Shown here piece by piece: positions 44,387 to 57,138 of a stretch of DNA of 64,000 nucleotides. The position numbers and the translations under genes were made by a program. This DNA is from Echria macrotheca. Lineage: Eukaryota > Ascomycota > Sordariomycetes > Sordariales > Schizotheciaceae. The DNA is taken from positions 1,054,001 through 1,118,000 of the forward strand of contig MU839828.1 of the NCBI GenBank assembly GCA_030411725.1, written 5' to 3'. A model generated the notes under the pieces. That model was given only the letters and a program-made list of their open reading frames with translations. It ran no database searches and had not been told where the DNA came from. Numbering within the stretch: position 1 is the stretch's first letter; every line of letters starts with the position of its first letter.

Positions 44387-47300
44387 TAACGTTATACTTA
44401 TACGTATTATACCGGGTCTAGAAAGTCGTTAAGTTTACAAAATTAGCCTAAATACGGACTTTATAAAACGCTTAACAAATATTAATCTTTAAAAAGATTT
44501 TAACCCTTTCGATCCTAAATAGGGTTTTTTTAATTAAAGGTAATAAGTATTAATCTTTTTATATAAAAGTATTTAGTTTACGGTAATTAACGTAAAATTT
44601 TAATTCTTTATTAGCTTTTTTAGTAAATAGGATTAAGGTGGCTTAAAGCGTAATATTACTTTTGATAAATCTTTTTACTAGGTTTTTTATAATATATTTC
44701 TGATAAGCTTTTATTTTCTTTAAGGATATTTTATATAGTAAATTATACTTTAAGTTTTTTAATTTTAATCCTGTAATTAATTTAATTTTATAATCGTAAG
44801 GTTGTTATTTTATAAACTTATTTGATATAATTTTACTAAAAACGTTATAGTATTTGTTGTAGATTAGAGGAATAACTTATCGAATTGCGTTTTTAAATTT
44901 CTTGCTATTTTATTCCAAACCCCTTATTTTAGCCTTTTTGTTTTCGATTATACGATTAATTTCGTAAAAAGTAATAATGCTATAGTTATCTTCTTTTATA
45001 GCGTAAATAAAGCCTAATACTTTAATAATTACTATATTTGAAAAATAATATTTATATTAGCTAATATAATTATAATATAGTTTTTATAATCCTTAAGTAT
45101 TATAATTATATTTACCCTTCTTTTTAGGGGGTAATTTTTCTAACTTTTTCTCTAATAATAACACGGACTTTTTTAATTTAAAAACGTAAAAATTACGTTT
45201 TATTACCGTAATTTTACGTTAATTTCGTTTAAATATACCTAGGTAGCAAAAAGTTTATTTTTCTTAAAAGGTACGCCTTAATTTCTTATATTTTTTAATT
45301 AATTTTACTTATTATTATCTTTTTAATAATAACTTTAACTTTATAATCCGTTATTATAATATTATAGTAATAACGTTATCGTATTATTTAATATTAATAA
45401 ACTTTATAATTTTATTAGCTTTTATAATATTATTAGGAAATATTAGTTATTATACCGTATAATTTACTAACGTAATATAACGTATAAATTATTTATATTT
45501 TAAAATAACGTTATATATTAAGTTAATAATTAAGAAAGTTTTATTTTTAAACTTTTTTTCCTATATAATAAAATTACCCTTAAACGCTATATTAATTTTT
45601 AAGCGTAATTTAAGTTATTATTATATTTTTTAACCTAATTAGGTTTAAAGTTTTAAAATTTCTTAAACCTAATATTCTTTATCTTTCTAGCTATCCGCTT
45701 ATTTATAAATAATTCTTTATTTGCTCCTATATTAACTAAGCTATTTTTAATAATTAATTTTAATGTATTATTATTTAAAGAATAAGTAACTATTAAAAAC
45801 TTACCCCTTAAATAATACTTTAAGAAATTTTCCTTAATAGCTTTAGTTTTGTAACTTTTAATAATACTTAACGTAATTAATATTAACTTTAAGTGGGAGT
45901 CCTTCTTTTTTAGGAAACCTAATTTTTTAAATTTTATATAGTATTAAAATCCTTCTCAATATAAATACTATAACACTTTATAATTAATTAAATCCTTGCC
46001 TCCTTTTTTTTATTTATTAGCTTTACTAACATTTCTCCTTTACTAAGCTTTAAATAAATATATTACGTATAATTAACTTCATTATACTAAAAGTAACGTT
46101 CCTTTATTACATTTTTGTATATATACTCCGGTAAAATCTTATAAAGGGTAATTCTATTCATAATTCTAAAAATAGGACGTAAGTAAACGCTTATTAATAC
46201 TAAAGTAAAAGAAAATAATATAATTATAGTACCAGTAATAGTACAGGTAATAAAATTAAATATAATATTAAACTTTATTATTAATTTCTTTTAATAACGT
46301 AATTAGCGCTATAATTGCTATATCTTTATACTTATACGTATATATACCTTAAAATTAATATTAAAACTAATATACCTAAGTATAAAACTAATTTACAGGA
46401 TAATAATAAAGCGATACTTAAACTTATACTTCTACTTAAAACGTAACTTATTATAAACGCTAATAAGGTAAATAAATTTGTTTTTAAACTTTTAAAAATT
46501 ATCTCCGTTTTTTATATATAGCTTTTTAAATTTATCTAAAGTATCTTTATCCGTAATATAATAGTAATACTTATTATATAAATAAGTAAAAAGTTCCTTT
46601 AATATCTTAATATAGTTAAGGTATAAATTGCGAAAGTATAATTATAAATTCTCTAAAGTATATTTTTCTAAACAATTTTCGATATAAATTATTTTAACTT
46701 TATTAATAGAAAAGTAATTTATATTAACTTTTAGCTTCTTACAAATATTATACAGCTATATATTAAATAATATAATATCCTTTAACTTATTATTATAATA
46801 AATAGGTACATTAAGAACCTTAAAGGAATAAAATAAACCTAATCTTATTCCTACAAATTATATAATTATTATAAATCCTTTATACTATTATAATAGTAAA
46901 TAAAAAATTAATATTTGTAAATTTATTAATATATAATCCTTTTTTTACAATTTCTTTTTATACTTCTTAATAGTTATATATAATCTAATTAAACGCATCA
47001 TTTACGATAGTATTTAAAGCGGTTATTAACGTAACGATATTTAATAAGTTATCCTTTTAAGTAGTAATATAAGTAAACTAATATAATAATAGTACGGTTA
47101 AACTTCTAATAAATCTCGTATAATTCAGTTATTTACTACTAAAAGGCTAATATTAGTGAAGTTCTTAGTTTTATTTTGTTAAATATTACTTAGAAATACT
47201 TATTAATTATATTTTTAAACGCCTTATAATTAAGTAATTTAAACTATATAGCTAACTTAATTTTATTACGAAAAGTTATAATAGTAAAGGAAAATATAAA

Positions 47301-47729
47301 TCTAATATATTAGGCGTAAATAATAGTAAACTTTTAAATAATATCGTAAATATCCTTAATAAGGTTCTTAATAGTAAGGTTAAAACGTATATAGATTATT
47401 ATACTTAATACCAGGTACTGAAACTCCTCAAGTATAACGTAGTTAGTAGTCGAAATATTCTCGTCATCATCATCTTAATTTAAGGTTTTAGTTAATTTAG
47501 TAACAAGGATAAATAACGTAAATTATTAGTATATTTTCGTATTTTTAGGTATCTTATCCTTACGTAAGCGAATATTAAACATTAAGTCGTTCCACGCGAA
47601 ACGAGTAAAATTAACCGCTTTAAAAGCAGCGTTATTATGATTTACCATCGTAGCTCAATTCGGTTTAGTCGGATCGTTACTATCCTACTATAAGGACTTT
47701 AACAATTAGGAATTTAGTAAGACTACAAT

Positions 47730-47925
47730 TATAACAAAGGCAGGTCTTCACAAGGCAAGCTACGTAGTAAAAATACTCAAAAATAATTAATTATAATCTA
47801 AAGAAGAAAAGGGAAAAGAAACAACTCTACGCGTATCGTGTGGGGTATTTGGTGTTGTGGTTTGTAGGGTCGCACAAACCACCACACACCGCACAGACCA
47901 GGAGTGCACGGCCAGGGCCGTAACA
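47730..47925 (-). repeat. 5' LTR of the Gypsy element
   Basis: 196 bp, starting TATAACAAAGGCAGG (plus strand) and ending GGGCCGTAACA. It is uninterrupted and provides the reference for the split LTR at 38707. It is followed by the TSD ATTAA. Confidence 0.82.
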
Positions 47926-47976
47926 ATTAACATATATTAAAATTAAAGTTAATTAATAATTAAAGGGAAAACGTAC

Positions 47977-48238
47977 CTGGGGTTAGCAAATTAATCAGTA
48001 GTTATTAGTTAGTAGTTACTAACTACAATAGTTGGTAGTTATTAGTTAAGACACTAACTAGACTATAAGTTAAATATATATTATTTTTAGCTGCGAAATA
48101 ATTAAAAAGTCTATTAATTCTATAGATATACATACTTATAGTAATGAAAGTATAAAATATGGTATATATAAAGCGTAGCTATATATCTACTAATAATAAA
48201 AGTATAAATAATTATTGAAATTACCGTATCCTAATAAA
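47977..48238 (+). mobile_element. Decayed hAT-like element, subfamily B, left part
   Basis: It begins CTGGGGTTAGCAAATTA, a mutated form of the subfamily B terminus CAGGGTTGGCAAATTAG, followed by AGTAGTTATTAGTTAGTAG arrays. It is cut at 48239 by a subfamily A element. Continuation after 49522 is plausible but too decayed to delimit. Confidence 0.5.
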
Positions 48239-49522
48239 CAGGGTTAAAATTTAGTCCGAACTACTAGTCACAGTAGTTTAGTCACAGCCCGGACTATTAG
48301 TCCAGTAATCTAGTTACGACTTAAACTATTAATCTAGTAGTTTAATTACCCCCCGGACTAATAGTCCGGATTACTAACTACTATAGTTAATAGTCCGAAC
48401 TAATAGTCCACCCTTTATTATATTATTTTCAATTTTTAATTACTATATTATTATAAGGGATTCAAATCACCTTACCCATCGTCGGGTCCTTTGGACTGAT
48501 GGGTGGTGAAGCCGTAGGCTACGAGCCAACTGTAAGATAGATAATAGATTGATTGTGGAAGTTCAGCTGCGCGCAGCGGCAGCGCAGCTGAACAGCTATA
48601 TAGGCCGTGCAACGGCATGTGCGTGGGTTGCTGCGCAACCCACGTGATCCGTGCAGATTATCCGTAACAATTATGCTTATTAATTAATTATTTTAATTAT
48701 TATTACTAATTTAAACTATATATAATATTAATATTAGCTAATAAAATTAATAATCTATTTATTAGGTCTAATAAGTTTCCTAACTTATAGATTTCAATAT
48801 ATCTTTAGGCCTTTTCAGTACAAAACGCCTTAAAATAGAAATATTACAAAATTAGCTTAGTAAAATATATATTTAAAATAGCTTATTCGTTTAATATATC
48901 GTTATTTCCTGGTTAGTATTTTCTACTTTTTGTTGCTATAGTTATTAAACTTATTACAATCAATTAAAATATAAATTCTTATTTCAAGCCAATTACAACT
49001 TTTTATATAACTAGATTTTAAATCGCTAATTAAAAATTAGGCTTAGTTAATTAACTCAAAATAGCTTTTAGGTAGTATATAGTGTTGTATACGTTACCTC
49101 TTAGTAGTAAGGCGTTTTTAAAAATAGTATAGGAACAGGGTGAAAAGTATAGTTTTATTTGAAAATTTCTATAAAACGACTATTATTACGAAATTGGTTT
49201 AAAAATATAAATTTAAAATAGGCTATTATTCTATAATATTATTACTTAATAAGTAGTAATTTTTATTTTAAAAAATTATAAATACTCAATTTAATAAAAG
49301 TAGTTAAAACCTAAAGTTGTTATTTTGACCCAATTGTAACTTTTTATACAAGTAGATTTTAATTACTAATTACAAGCTTAGTTTCGCAGTAGCCCGGGTA
49401 GTCTAATCACCCCCCGGACTACTTACTAGTCCGGGAGTCTAGTCACGACCGTAATTCTAACTACTGGACTATGGTAGTCCGAACTACCGGACTAATAACC
49501 AAAGACTAGTATCCCAACCCTG
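48239..49522 (-). mobile_element. hAT-like element, subfamily A, copy 3 (inverted)
   Basis: 1284 bp in the opposite orientation to copies 1 and 2, from CAGGGTTAAAATTTAGTCC to TCCCAACCCTG. The flanks CTAATAAA and CTCATAAA match at 7 of 8 bases. It contains the un-mutated solo LTR at 48452-48669; without it the element is about 1.06 kb, shorter than its relatives. Confidence 0.78.
48452..48669. mobile_element. GC-rich solo LTR inside a RIPped hAT element
   Basis: 218 bp with TSD ATTAT (48447-48451 and 48670-48674), ending CCGTAACA. It is GC-normal while its host is heavily AT-biased. It contains two strong hairpins: a 12-bp stem GTTCAGCTGCGC (near 48564) and a 9-bp stem GTGGGTTGC (near 48623). 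A CTATATAGG word is a possible core promoter. Confidence 0.8.
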
Positions 49523-49828
49523 CTCATAAATATATATATATCGTAATATAATTATATACTCTATAACATATAATTACAGTTTACAAGCTTTTCATTTATA
49601 ATTGAGTAGTCCTAAACATATATTATTTGTCTTCAACCGTAGGAAGCCGAAGGCTTCTACCCCTAAGGGTTAGGTAATCCCTCTTTTATATAGTTATAAT
49701 ATATAAGTACCTTCTATCTAATCTCGGTACGTATACACTCCGAGTATATATTCAAATACTCCTTTGCAATTTACTTAATCGGGCTGTTTTACGCTTAAAA
49801 TGCAATTATAATAAAGGAAACTAAAAGA
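49523..49828. other. Unassigned island sequence
   Basis: About 300 bp between copy 3 and the 9-bp tandem array. The 49600-49780 part has a TTGAGTAGTCCTAAAC start and a TTTTATATAG box that could be a decayed LTR, but I could not find a TSD. Confidence 0.3.
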
Positions 49829-49942
49829 GTAAAAAATATAAAAAATGTAAAAAATGTCAAAAATGTAAAAAATGTAAAAAATGTAAAAAATGTAAAAAAT
49901 GTAAAAAATGTCAAAAATGTCAAAAATGTAAAAAATGTAAAA
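49829..49942 (+). repeat. 9-bp minisatellite
   Basis: About 12-13 tandem copies of GTAAAAAAT with the variant GTCAAAAAT. It sits between transposon remnants. No function is suggested. Confidence 0.85.
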
Positions 49943-49959
49943 CAGGGGTCCAAGGGAAA

Positions 49960-50842
49960 ATGCCGCCTTATACTTACTCTAAAGTAAGTATTTTTCTTTA
50001 CCGTTTAAAGAGTAATTTAAGCTACAATCTCAGTAAGTTATTATTTTATCTTTTACTATTAAGGTCCCTAATTAATAATAGGGGTAAATAAAAAAGGATA
50101 AATAAATGTAGAAAAAGATTTAATTAATTCGTATTAAATACATTTTTCCTCTAATTGTTAATTAACTTTAATTTCAGTATATTTCGGTAGGTTATAAAGA
50201 TCCTTAATAATAATAAAAATAATAAAAGAAAGTAGGGTATAATTAGTTTTAAGTATATACTCTTTTAATAAATATTAATTAATTAATTACATGGGGAAAA
50301 AGTTCGGACGGTAAAAAGTAAAACCCGGGCGCAACCACGTATAAGCTATCCGGCTATATATAAATAAGTAACCTTTCTTCCACTTCAATTTATTCCCTTT
50401 CTTTTTACCTTAAACTACTATTATTATAATTACTATTTTTAATTTAATACCCTTTTAGCGTAATTACTAGATTACTATATAAATACTAACCTTAATACAA
50501 ATACGTTACTAACCCTTTAGTTTAAATAACCTTTTTATTACTAATTTATACAAATGTTATATTAACTAGCTATAATTGAATAAATTAGGCGTTAATATTT
50601 CTTATAAGTATATATAGGGGTTTTAGCTTAATTTTCGCAAGTATAAAAGGTATATTAAGAGGTATTTTAGATATATTATAATACGTATTTATCCCGTATT
50701 TAATTTATCTTTATACTAACTTTATATAACTTAACAGCAATAACTACTTTTTAACCCTCCGTATCAGTACCTAATCCCGGGAGTTAATTACCACTTTTAC
50801 CTTTACTAAGGTATATTATTTTATTAAGATATTTATTATATT
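49960..50842 (-). repeat. Dispersed repeat X, inverted copy
   Basis: Reverse-complement relative of 37985-38701 plus 47926-47976. It retains an uninterrupted version of the Gypsy insertion site near 50175-50200 and is itself cut at 50843 by a hAT-like element. A TATATATAAATAAG stretch near 50356 is promoter-like. The element type is unknown. Confidence 0.55.
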
Positions 50843-51925
50843 CAGGGTTGGGATATTAGTCCTTAGTCATTAGTCCAGTAGTTTGGACTACTGTAGTCTA
50901 GTAGTTAGAATCACGGCCGTGACTAGACTCCCGGACTAGTAAGTAGTCCGGGGGGTGACTAGACTACCTAGACTAGTAGTCTGAACTACCGGACTACTAG
51001 TCCGAACTACTGGACTACGTCAAAAAATATATTATTTTAAATTTTAAATTATTAATTTATTCCTATAAAAATAAGCTTTTTAGGCACCTTTTGTATAAAA
51101 CCGAAGTTTTTACTATAATACAGATGGTTTTCTAAAATACGTTTAAGGCCTATAACAAAGCTTATAACAATATATCTGGCTTATAACTTATTATAATACA
51201 ATTACGTGAATTGCAACTTTAATTAATAATTAGAAATCGACTTGTACAAAAAGTTACAATTGGATCAAAATAACAACCTTGGTTTTTAATTACGTTTATT
51301 AAATTGAGGACCTACAAAATTAACAAATGAAAGTTACTACTTAGTAAATAATAGTATAATATAATAATAGCTAATGTTGGATTAATATTTTTATAACCCA
51401 ATCTTGCAATAATAAGCATTTTAGTACTTCTTTTCGATAAAAAGTAGTTTTCACCCTATTACTATATTAATTTTAAATGGATTCTCAGGTAAAGAGCTAA
51501 AGTATACTGCTATATATAGTATCTAAAAGCTACTTTAAGTTAATTACTTAAACTCGATTTCTAATTAACGATTTAAAATCCTATTGTATAAAAACTTGCA
51601 ATTGGCTTGAAATAAAAACTTCGTATTTTAATCGATTCTAGTAAGTCCAATGGTTATAATAATGAAAAGTAAAACATACTAACTAGGAAATAACTATATA
51701 CTAAATTAGTAAGGCACTTTAAATATATTTTTTACAAAGCCAATTTCGGAATATTTTTTAAGCCATTTTATACTTTAAAAAGTAAGAAAATAAATAAAGC
51801 CTATTGATTAGAGAACTTATTATAGGAAAATAGGAAAATTAGAAAATAGGAAAATCAGAAAATTAATTTTATTAGCTAATATTTACATAGTATATGGCTT
51901 ATATCAGTAATAATAATAATTAAAA
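50843..51925 (+). mobile_element. hAT-like element, subfamily A, copy 4, right end missing
   Basis: It starts CAGGGTTGGGATATTAGTCC with ATTATATT on its left. The interior follows copy 2 closely, including both AATTGCAAC-type modules, up to about 51925, where copy 5 begins. The expected right terminus is not found after copy 5, so it was lost by deletion or recombination. Confidence 0.65.
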
Positions 51926-53273
51926 CAGGGTTGGGATTTAGTCCGGACTACTAGTCATTAGTCCGGACTACTAGTCACAGTAGTCTAATCACAGCCCGGA
52001 CTACTAGTCCAATAGTCTAGTCACCCCCCGGACTACTAGTCCGGACTAATGACTACAGTAGTCAGTAATCCGGACTAGTAGTCCACCCCTTAATACAGTA
52101 TTTTTATTTTTTAATTACTATATTAGCCTTATTAATTACTTATTTCAATTTTTATTACTAATATAGGCTATATATTATAATTATAATAGCTAATACAATT
52201 ATTAATCTATTTATAAAGTATAATAAGTTCTCTAGCTTGTAAATATAATTATGTTTTTTGGCCTTATTAAGTGCAAAACATCTTAAAATAGACATATCGC
52301 GAATTTGGCTTAGTAAAATACATATTTAAAATGGCTTACTAGTTTAGTATAAGATTATTTCCTAACTAGTATTTTTTACTTTTAGTTACTATAGCTATTG
52401 GGCTTTTTAGAGCCGATTAAAATTTGAAGTTCTTGTTTCGAGCCAATTGCACCTTTTCATATCACTAGATTTTAAATTGTTGATTAAAAATCGACTTTAC
52501 TTAATTAACTTAAAATAGCTTATGGGTAGTGTATAGGGTAGGATACCTTACGTTATTGCACCCAGGGTTATTTAAAATTAGTATTGGAATAGAGAGAAAA
52601 TCCTATTTTTATTGAAAAAAACCCTAAAAAGATCATTATTACGAGACAGGCCTGGAAAGATATAAGTTTAAAATAGGCTATTACTTTAGTTTATTACTAC
52701 TTAATAAGTAATAGCTCTTATTTTGTTATATTAAGGCTACTCGTTTTAATAAAAGTAGTTAAAAACTGAAGTTGTGATTTTAACCCAATTGTGGCTTTTT
52801 GTACAAGTGGATTTTCTAATCCTTAATTAAAAACTAAATTCACGTAATTATATTGTAATAAGTTATAGGCTAAGTAGACAATTATAAGCCTCATTCCAAG
52901 CCTTAAATCCATTTAAATCATCTTAGAATTTTATAGCAAAAAGCTTCATTTTATAGAAAAAGTGCTATAAAAGCCGATTTTATAAAAAATAACCGTGGGA
53001 AAAATAAAAAAAACTATATTATTAGTAAATATAATTATATAATTAATATTTTAATTTTCAACTTTTACACTAGTCCAGTAGTCCGGACTAGTAGTCCAGT
53101 AGTCCGGACTACTAGTCCGGGTGGTCTAGTCACTACCCGGACTACTAGTCCAGTAGTCTAGTCACGGCCCGGACTACTAGTCCGGGAGTCTAGTCACGGC
53201 CGTGATTCTGACTACTGGACTACAGTAGTCCGGACTACCGGACTAATGACTAAGGACTAATGTCCCAACCCTG
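51926..53273 (-). mobile_element. hAT-like element, subfamily A, copy 5 (inverted)
   Basis: 1348 bp from CAGGGTTGGGATTTAGTCC to GTCCCAACCCTG. The subterminal arrays are well preserved (GGACTACTAGTCCGG repeats). Flanking octamers AATTAAAA and TAATTATT do not match, and the two flanks belong to different elements, so this copy marks a rearrangement junction. Confidence 0.72.
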
Positions 53274-54334
53274 TAATTATTGAATTTTGAAGGCATATTT
53301 GGTATACTTATAATGCGATATACTTTACCTTTAAACTAGTTTTATATTATTATGTAAGCCGGATTTTTAAAATAGAATTTAAAATCTATGAGTACGAAAA
53401 GTTACAATTGGATGTAAGTACCAATATCGATTTCCAACAAATTTTTAAAGGGTTAATAAGCGTAGTAACTTTACATAAAAAGCAGTTATATATAATTGGC
53501 AATGTTCTATCTTGCGTACTGTAAAAATAGTTTTAGTTTTTATAAGTTTAATATTTATAATGAGGGTTTTTACTATTTCTACCCTTAATACCTGTTATAG
53601 TAGTAATTAATAAATACTTTTCTACTTTATATTAGGAATAAATATGGTATATTTTATATATAATTTACTTTAAGCTTTTACACTAATTTGGAGTTGTAAG
53701 AAGTGATTGGAAATCAAAGTATTTAACAGGTTACAATTAGGTTAAAGTAAAAATGTGAATTTTAAATACCCTTTTCAAACACCATAGGCGTAATAACTTA
53801 TAATTAAAAATGTTTTATAAATATGTTCTAAATACTACTATTAGGTAATGTTAGAATATTTTACGTTTTTCCATTATTAAAAATAATATTTAAATATTAG
53901 TATCCTTTTTACTATTTAAAAGCTTTATAAGGCCAATAATTTGAATAAACTAACTTATATATTCTAATTATATACTTAAAAACAAATAATTTAATATTTA
54001 ATAGTTGAATTTTTATTATAATAGTTGTTACTTATATATTACTACTAATCACTAATTAAAAAGGAATTTCATAATAATTATTTAAAATAATTGCTATTTT
54101 AATTTACTGACTACTGTAGTCAGACTACTAACTACAGTAGTCACAGTAGTCTAGTCAGTAGTTAGGGCACTGACTAGACTACAGTAGTCGTAGTCAAGGC
54201 AGTGACTAGACTACAGTAGTCAGTAGTTAGGGTATTGACTAGACTACAGTAGTCAGTAGTTAGGGTATTGACTAGACTACAGTAGTTAGTAGTCTGACTA
54301 CTGACTACAGTAGTCTGACTATTTCCCAACCCTG
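53274..54334 (+). mobile_element. hAT-like element, subfamily B, right part
   Basis: It lacks a left terminus; the interior matches 58305-59150. It ends with about 220 bp of CTACTGTAGTCAG / GACTAGACTACAGTAG arrays and TTTCCCAACCCTG. Two internal modules (near 53410 and 53725) share the GTACGAAAAGTTACAATTGG block with subfamily A modules. Confidence 0.6.
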
Positions 54335-54915
54335 CTATTTAAAGCTAATTGCAACTTTTAGTACTTTTGGATTTTAAATTCTATTTTAAAAATAAAGCTT
54401 AGCTAATAATATAAAACTAGCTTATAGGTAAAATATATCGTATTATAAACATACCGTATTTGTTTCTAGAATTACTTAATTATAGGGGGAAAAATAATAA
54501 ACATTAATTTTATACTATAACGTATATAATAAACTACGATAGCTATTATTAGAATCCAATGATTTTAATAATTAATTAGGTTTTTAGTACTAATAAATAT
54601 ATTTTTACGCTTTATATACTATACTTTCCTATTTTACTACTATAAATATTTAGATTTATATAGTATTACAAGGCTTTTAATCATATTACAATTATGAATA
54701 GTATATTATATTTAACTAGTAGTCAGACTACAGTAGTAAGTAGTTAGACTACTGACTACTGTAGTCTAGTCACTATCCTGACTACTGACTACTGTAGTCT
54801 AGTCACAAGCGTAACTACTAACTACAGTAGTCTAGTCAGTACCTTAACTAATAACCACTAACTACTATAGTCAGTAACTACTGACCAATGAGTACTGACT
54901 AATTTGCCAACCCTG
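54335..54915 (-). mobile_element. hAT-like element, subfamily B, inverted fragment
   Basis: It resumes mid-element (CTATTTAAAGCTAATTGCAAC, like 61018-61040) and ends with subterminal arrays and ATTTGCCAACCCTG. It abuts the truncated Gypsy copy. No left terminus was found. Confidence 0.6.
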
Positions 54916-57138
54916 ATTAGGCCTTTACTGATCTTTTAGTCTTATTTTTACCCGGGTATATATAAGTAATTTCAGCATATAATTTCTAAATTACGCGTAT
55001 CCTTAAATTATTCTAATTAGGTATTATTAGTTGTTTATTATATGAGAAAACCGTTATTTATTAGCAAAAACTTTCCTTTAGCTATTATATAAGTTTTTTT
55101 TAATATACTTTAAGATTTTTCTTAGTTTTATTAGTAATAAATAATATATTTATTAGTTTATATTTTAATATTATAGGTAGAGGAATTCCTATATTTAGTG
55201 TAGATAAAGTAATAGCAATTTTAAAGTTTAAGTTTTTTTCTGTTTAACTGATAATTTAAAAGATTTGTAACGTTGAATAGGTTTTTTTCCGCGTCTTATA
55301 GGGTTTAAAATCCTTTTCTTTACGAAAAGGGGCGTTAGTAGCTTTATTTTCTTTACTTAATTAGTATATAATTTTAAAGTAGTATTAAAAAACTGGCTTA
55401 ACTTGTTTAATTTATTATATATTAAATAATCGTTTTATATTAAAATACTTTAATACTTTGTAATTAATAATAATTAGAAACGGCTTTTTTTATTATAAAT
55501 TAATAAACTTTGCTTTTTAAAATATAAAGGCGTAGATAATAGTAAAAAGCTTTTTATTTCAAATTAAATAGTTAAGTTTTACTTCTTACATTGTTTTTAA
55601 GAGTATTTAATAAAATATTACTTTTTATTTACTTTTTATAATAATACTCCTATAATTACGCTGTTAAAGGAGTTAGTTTTTAATTGCGTAAGTTAGTTAT
55701 ACTTAAGGTATAAAAGGATTAATACGTTTAATATTTTATTTTCAAGATTATTAAAAGCTACTTAATACATTTTTGTTTCTATAAAAGACTTATATTTCCT
55801 TGTTAGGTTTATTAATAGCTTTATAATATAATTATAGTTTTTAATAAATTTATAGTAAAAGTTATAAAATTTTAAGAATAATTAAATGCTTTTTACGATA
55901 GTTAAGATGTTTTAGTTACGTATTATTACGATTTTGGTAGGGTTAGCCTTTATTTTATTTTCCCTATAATAAATTTAAGATATTTCGTTTTTTTGATGTG
56001 AAATTTTTATTTGTTAATATCTGCGTATAATTTAACTTAACGAAGCTTTATAAAGATATTTTTTACGTAAATCTCGTACTTTTTTAAACTATTTAAATAA
56101 ATTAGGATATTATTAATATAAGTAAAGTAAAAGTTATTTAAATATCTTATTATCGTATTATTAATAAAGCGCTAAAATATTAAGGGACTGTTAATTAATC
56201 TAAACAGAACGACATTATACTTATATACGCTATATTAGGTCTAAAAAGTCGTTAGATTTATAAAATCGGCCTAAATATAAACTTTATAAAACGTTTAACG
56301 AATATTAGTCGTGAAGAAGATTTTAGCTCTTTTAATTTAAAATAAGCTTTTTTAGTTAAAGGTAATAAGTGTTAATCTTTTGACGTAAAGGCGTTTAATT
56401 TACGGTAGTTAATATAGAACTTTAACCCTTTATTAGTTTTTTTTAGTAAATAAAATTAAAGCGGTTTAAGGCGTAGTATTTATTGCTTTTAATAAACCGT
56501 TTTACTAGGTGTTTTATAATATATTTCTTATAAGCTTTTATTTTCTTGGAGGATATATATACGAATTATACTTTAAATGTTCTAATTTAAATCCTACAAT
56601 TAACTTAATTTTATAATTATAAGGTTATTACTTCGTAAGCTTATCTAATATAAGTTTCCTAAAAATATTATAATATTTATTATAGATTAAAGGAATTATT
56701 TATTCAATTACGGTTTTAAGTTCCTTGCTATTTTGTTTTAAATTCTTTATTTTGGTTTTTTTTTAATTATATAATTAATTTCGTAAAAAGTTTTAATATT
56801 ATAGTTGTTTTCCTTTTTAGTGTAAATAAAGCTTAATGCTCCAATAACTGCTATATTTAAAGGGTAGTATTTCTATTATTTAACGTAATTATAATGTAAT
56901 TTCTATAGTTTTTAGGTATCATAATTATATTTACCCTTTTTCTTAAGGGGTAGTTTTTTTTCAGCTTTTTTTTTTTAATAATAACCCGGACTTTTTTTAA
57001 TTTAAAAATATAAAGATTACGTTTTATTACTATAACTTTACATTAACTTTATTTTAACGTATTTAAATAGCGAAGAGTTTATTTTCCTTAAAAGGTACGT
57101 TTTAATTTTTATATTTTTTAATTAGTTTTATTTATTAT
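54916..57138 (-). pseudogene. Second Gypsy pol fragment
   Basis: Collinear with about 41990-45310 of the complete element without its MITE, in the same orientation, and diverged by many transitions. The minus strand includes the RT FGLTNAP region decayed to FRLINSP near 56185-56210. Both ends are cut by hAT-like elements; no LTR remains. It provides the empty site of the MITE at 42809. Confidence 0.75.

Larger units (their letters stand above)
38707..47925 (-). mobile_element. Ty3/Gypsy retrotransposon, complete but RIP-killed
   Basis: 9219 bp bounded by two LTRs and a perfect 5-bp TSD, ATTAA (38702-38706 and 47926-47930). Subtracting the nested hAT (38882) and MITE (42809) with their TSDs leaves about 6.66 kb, a normal Gypsy length. 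The coding strand is minus: a polypurine tract (GGAGGGGGGG on that strand, 40371-40382) abuts the left, 3' LTR. The reverse transcriptase shows FGLTNNP (44361-44381) and the YxDD box read as YINN (about 44287-44300) with an internal TAG. All frames are destroyed by RIP-type change, so it cannot move on its own. Gag would lie at about 46-47.7 kb and integrase left of the RT; I did not resolve their motifs. Confidence 0.85.
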
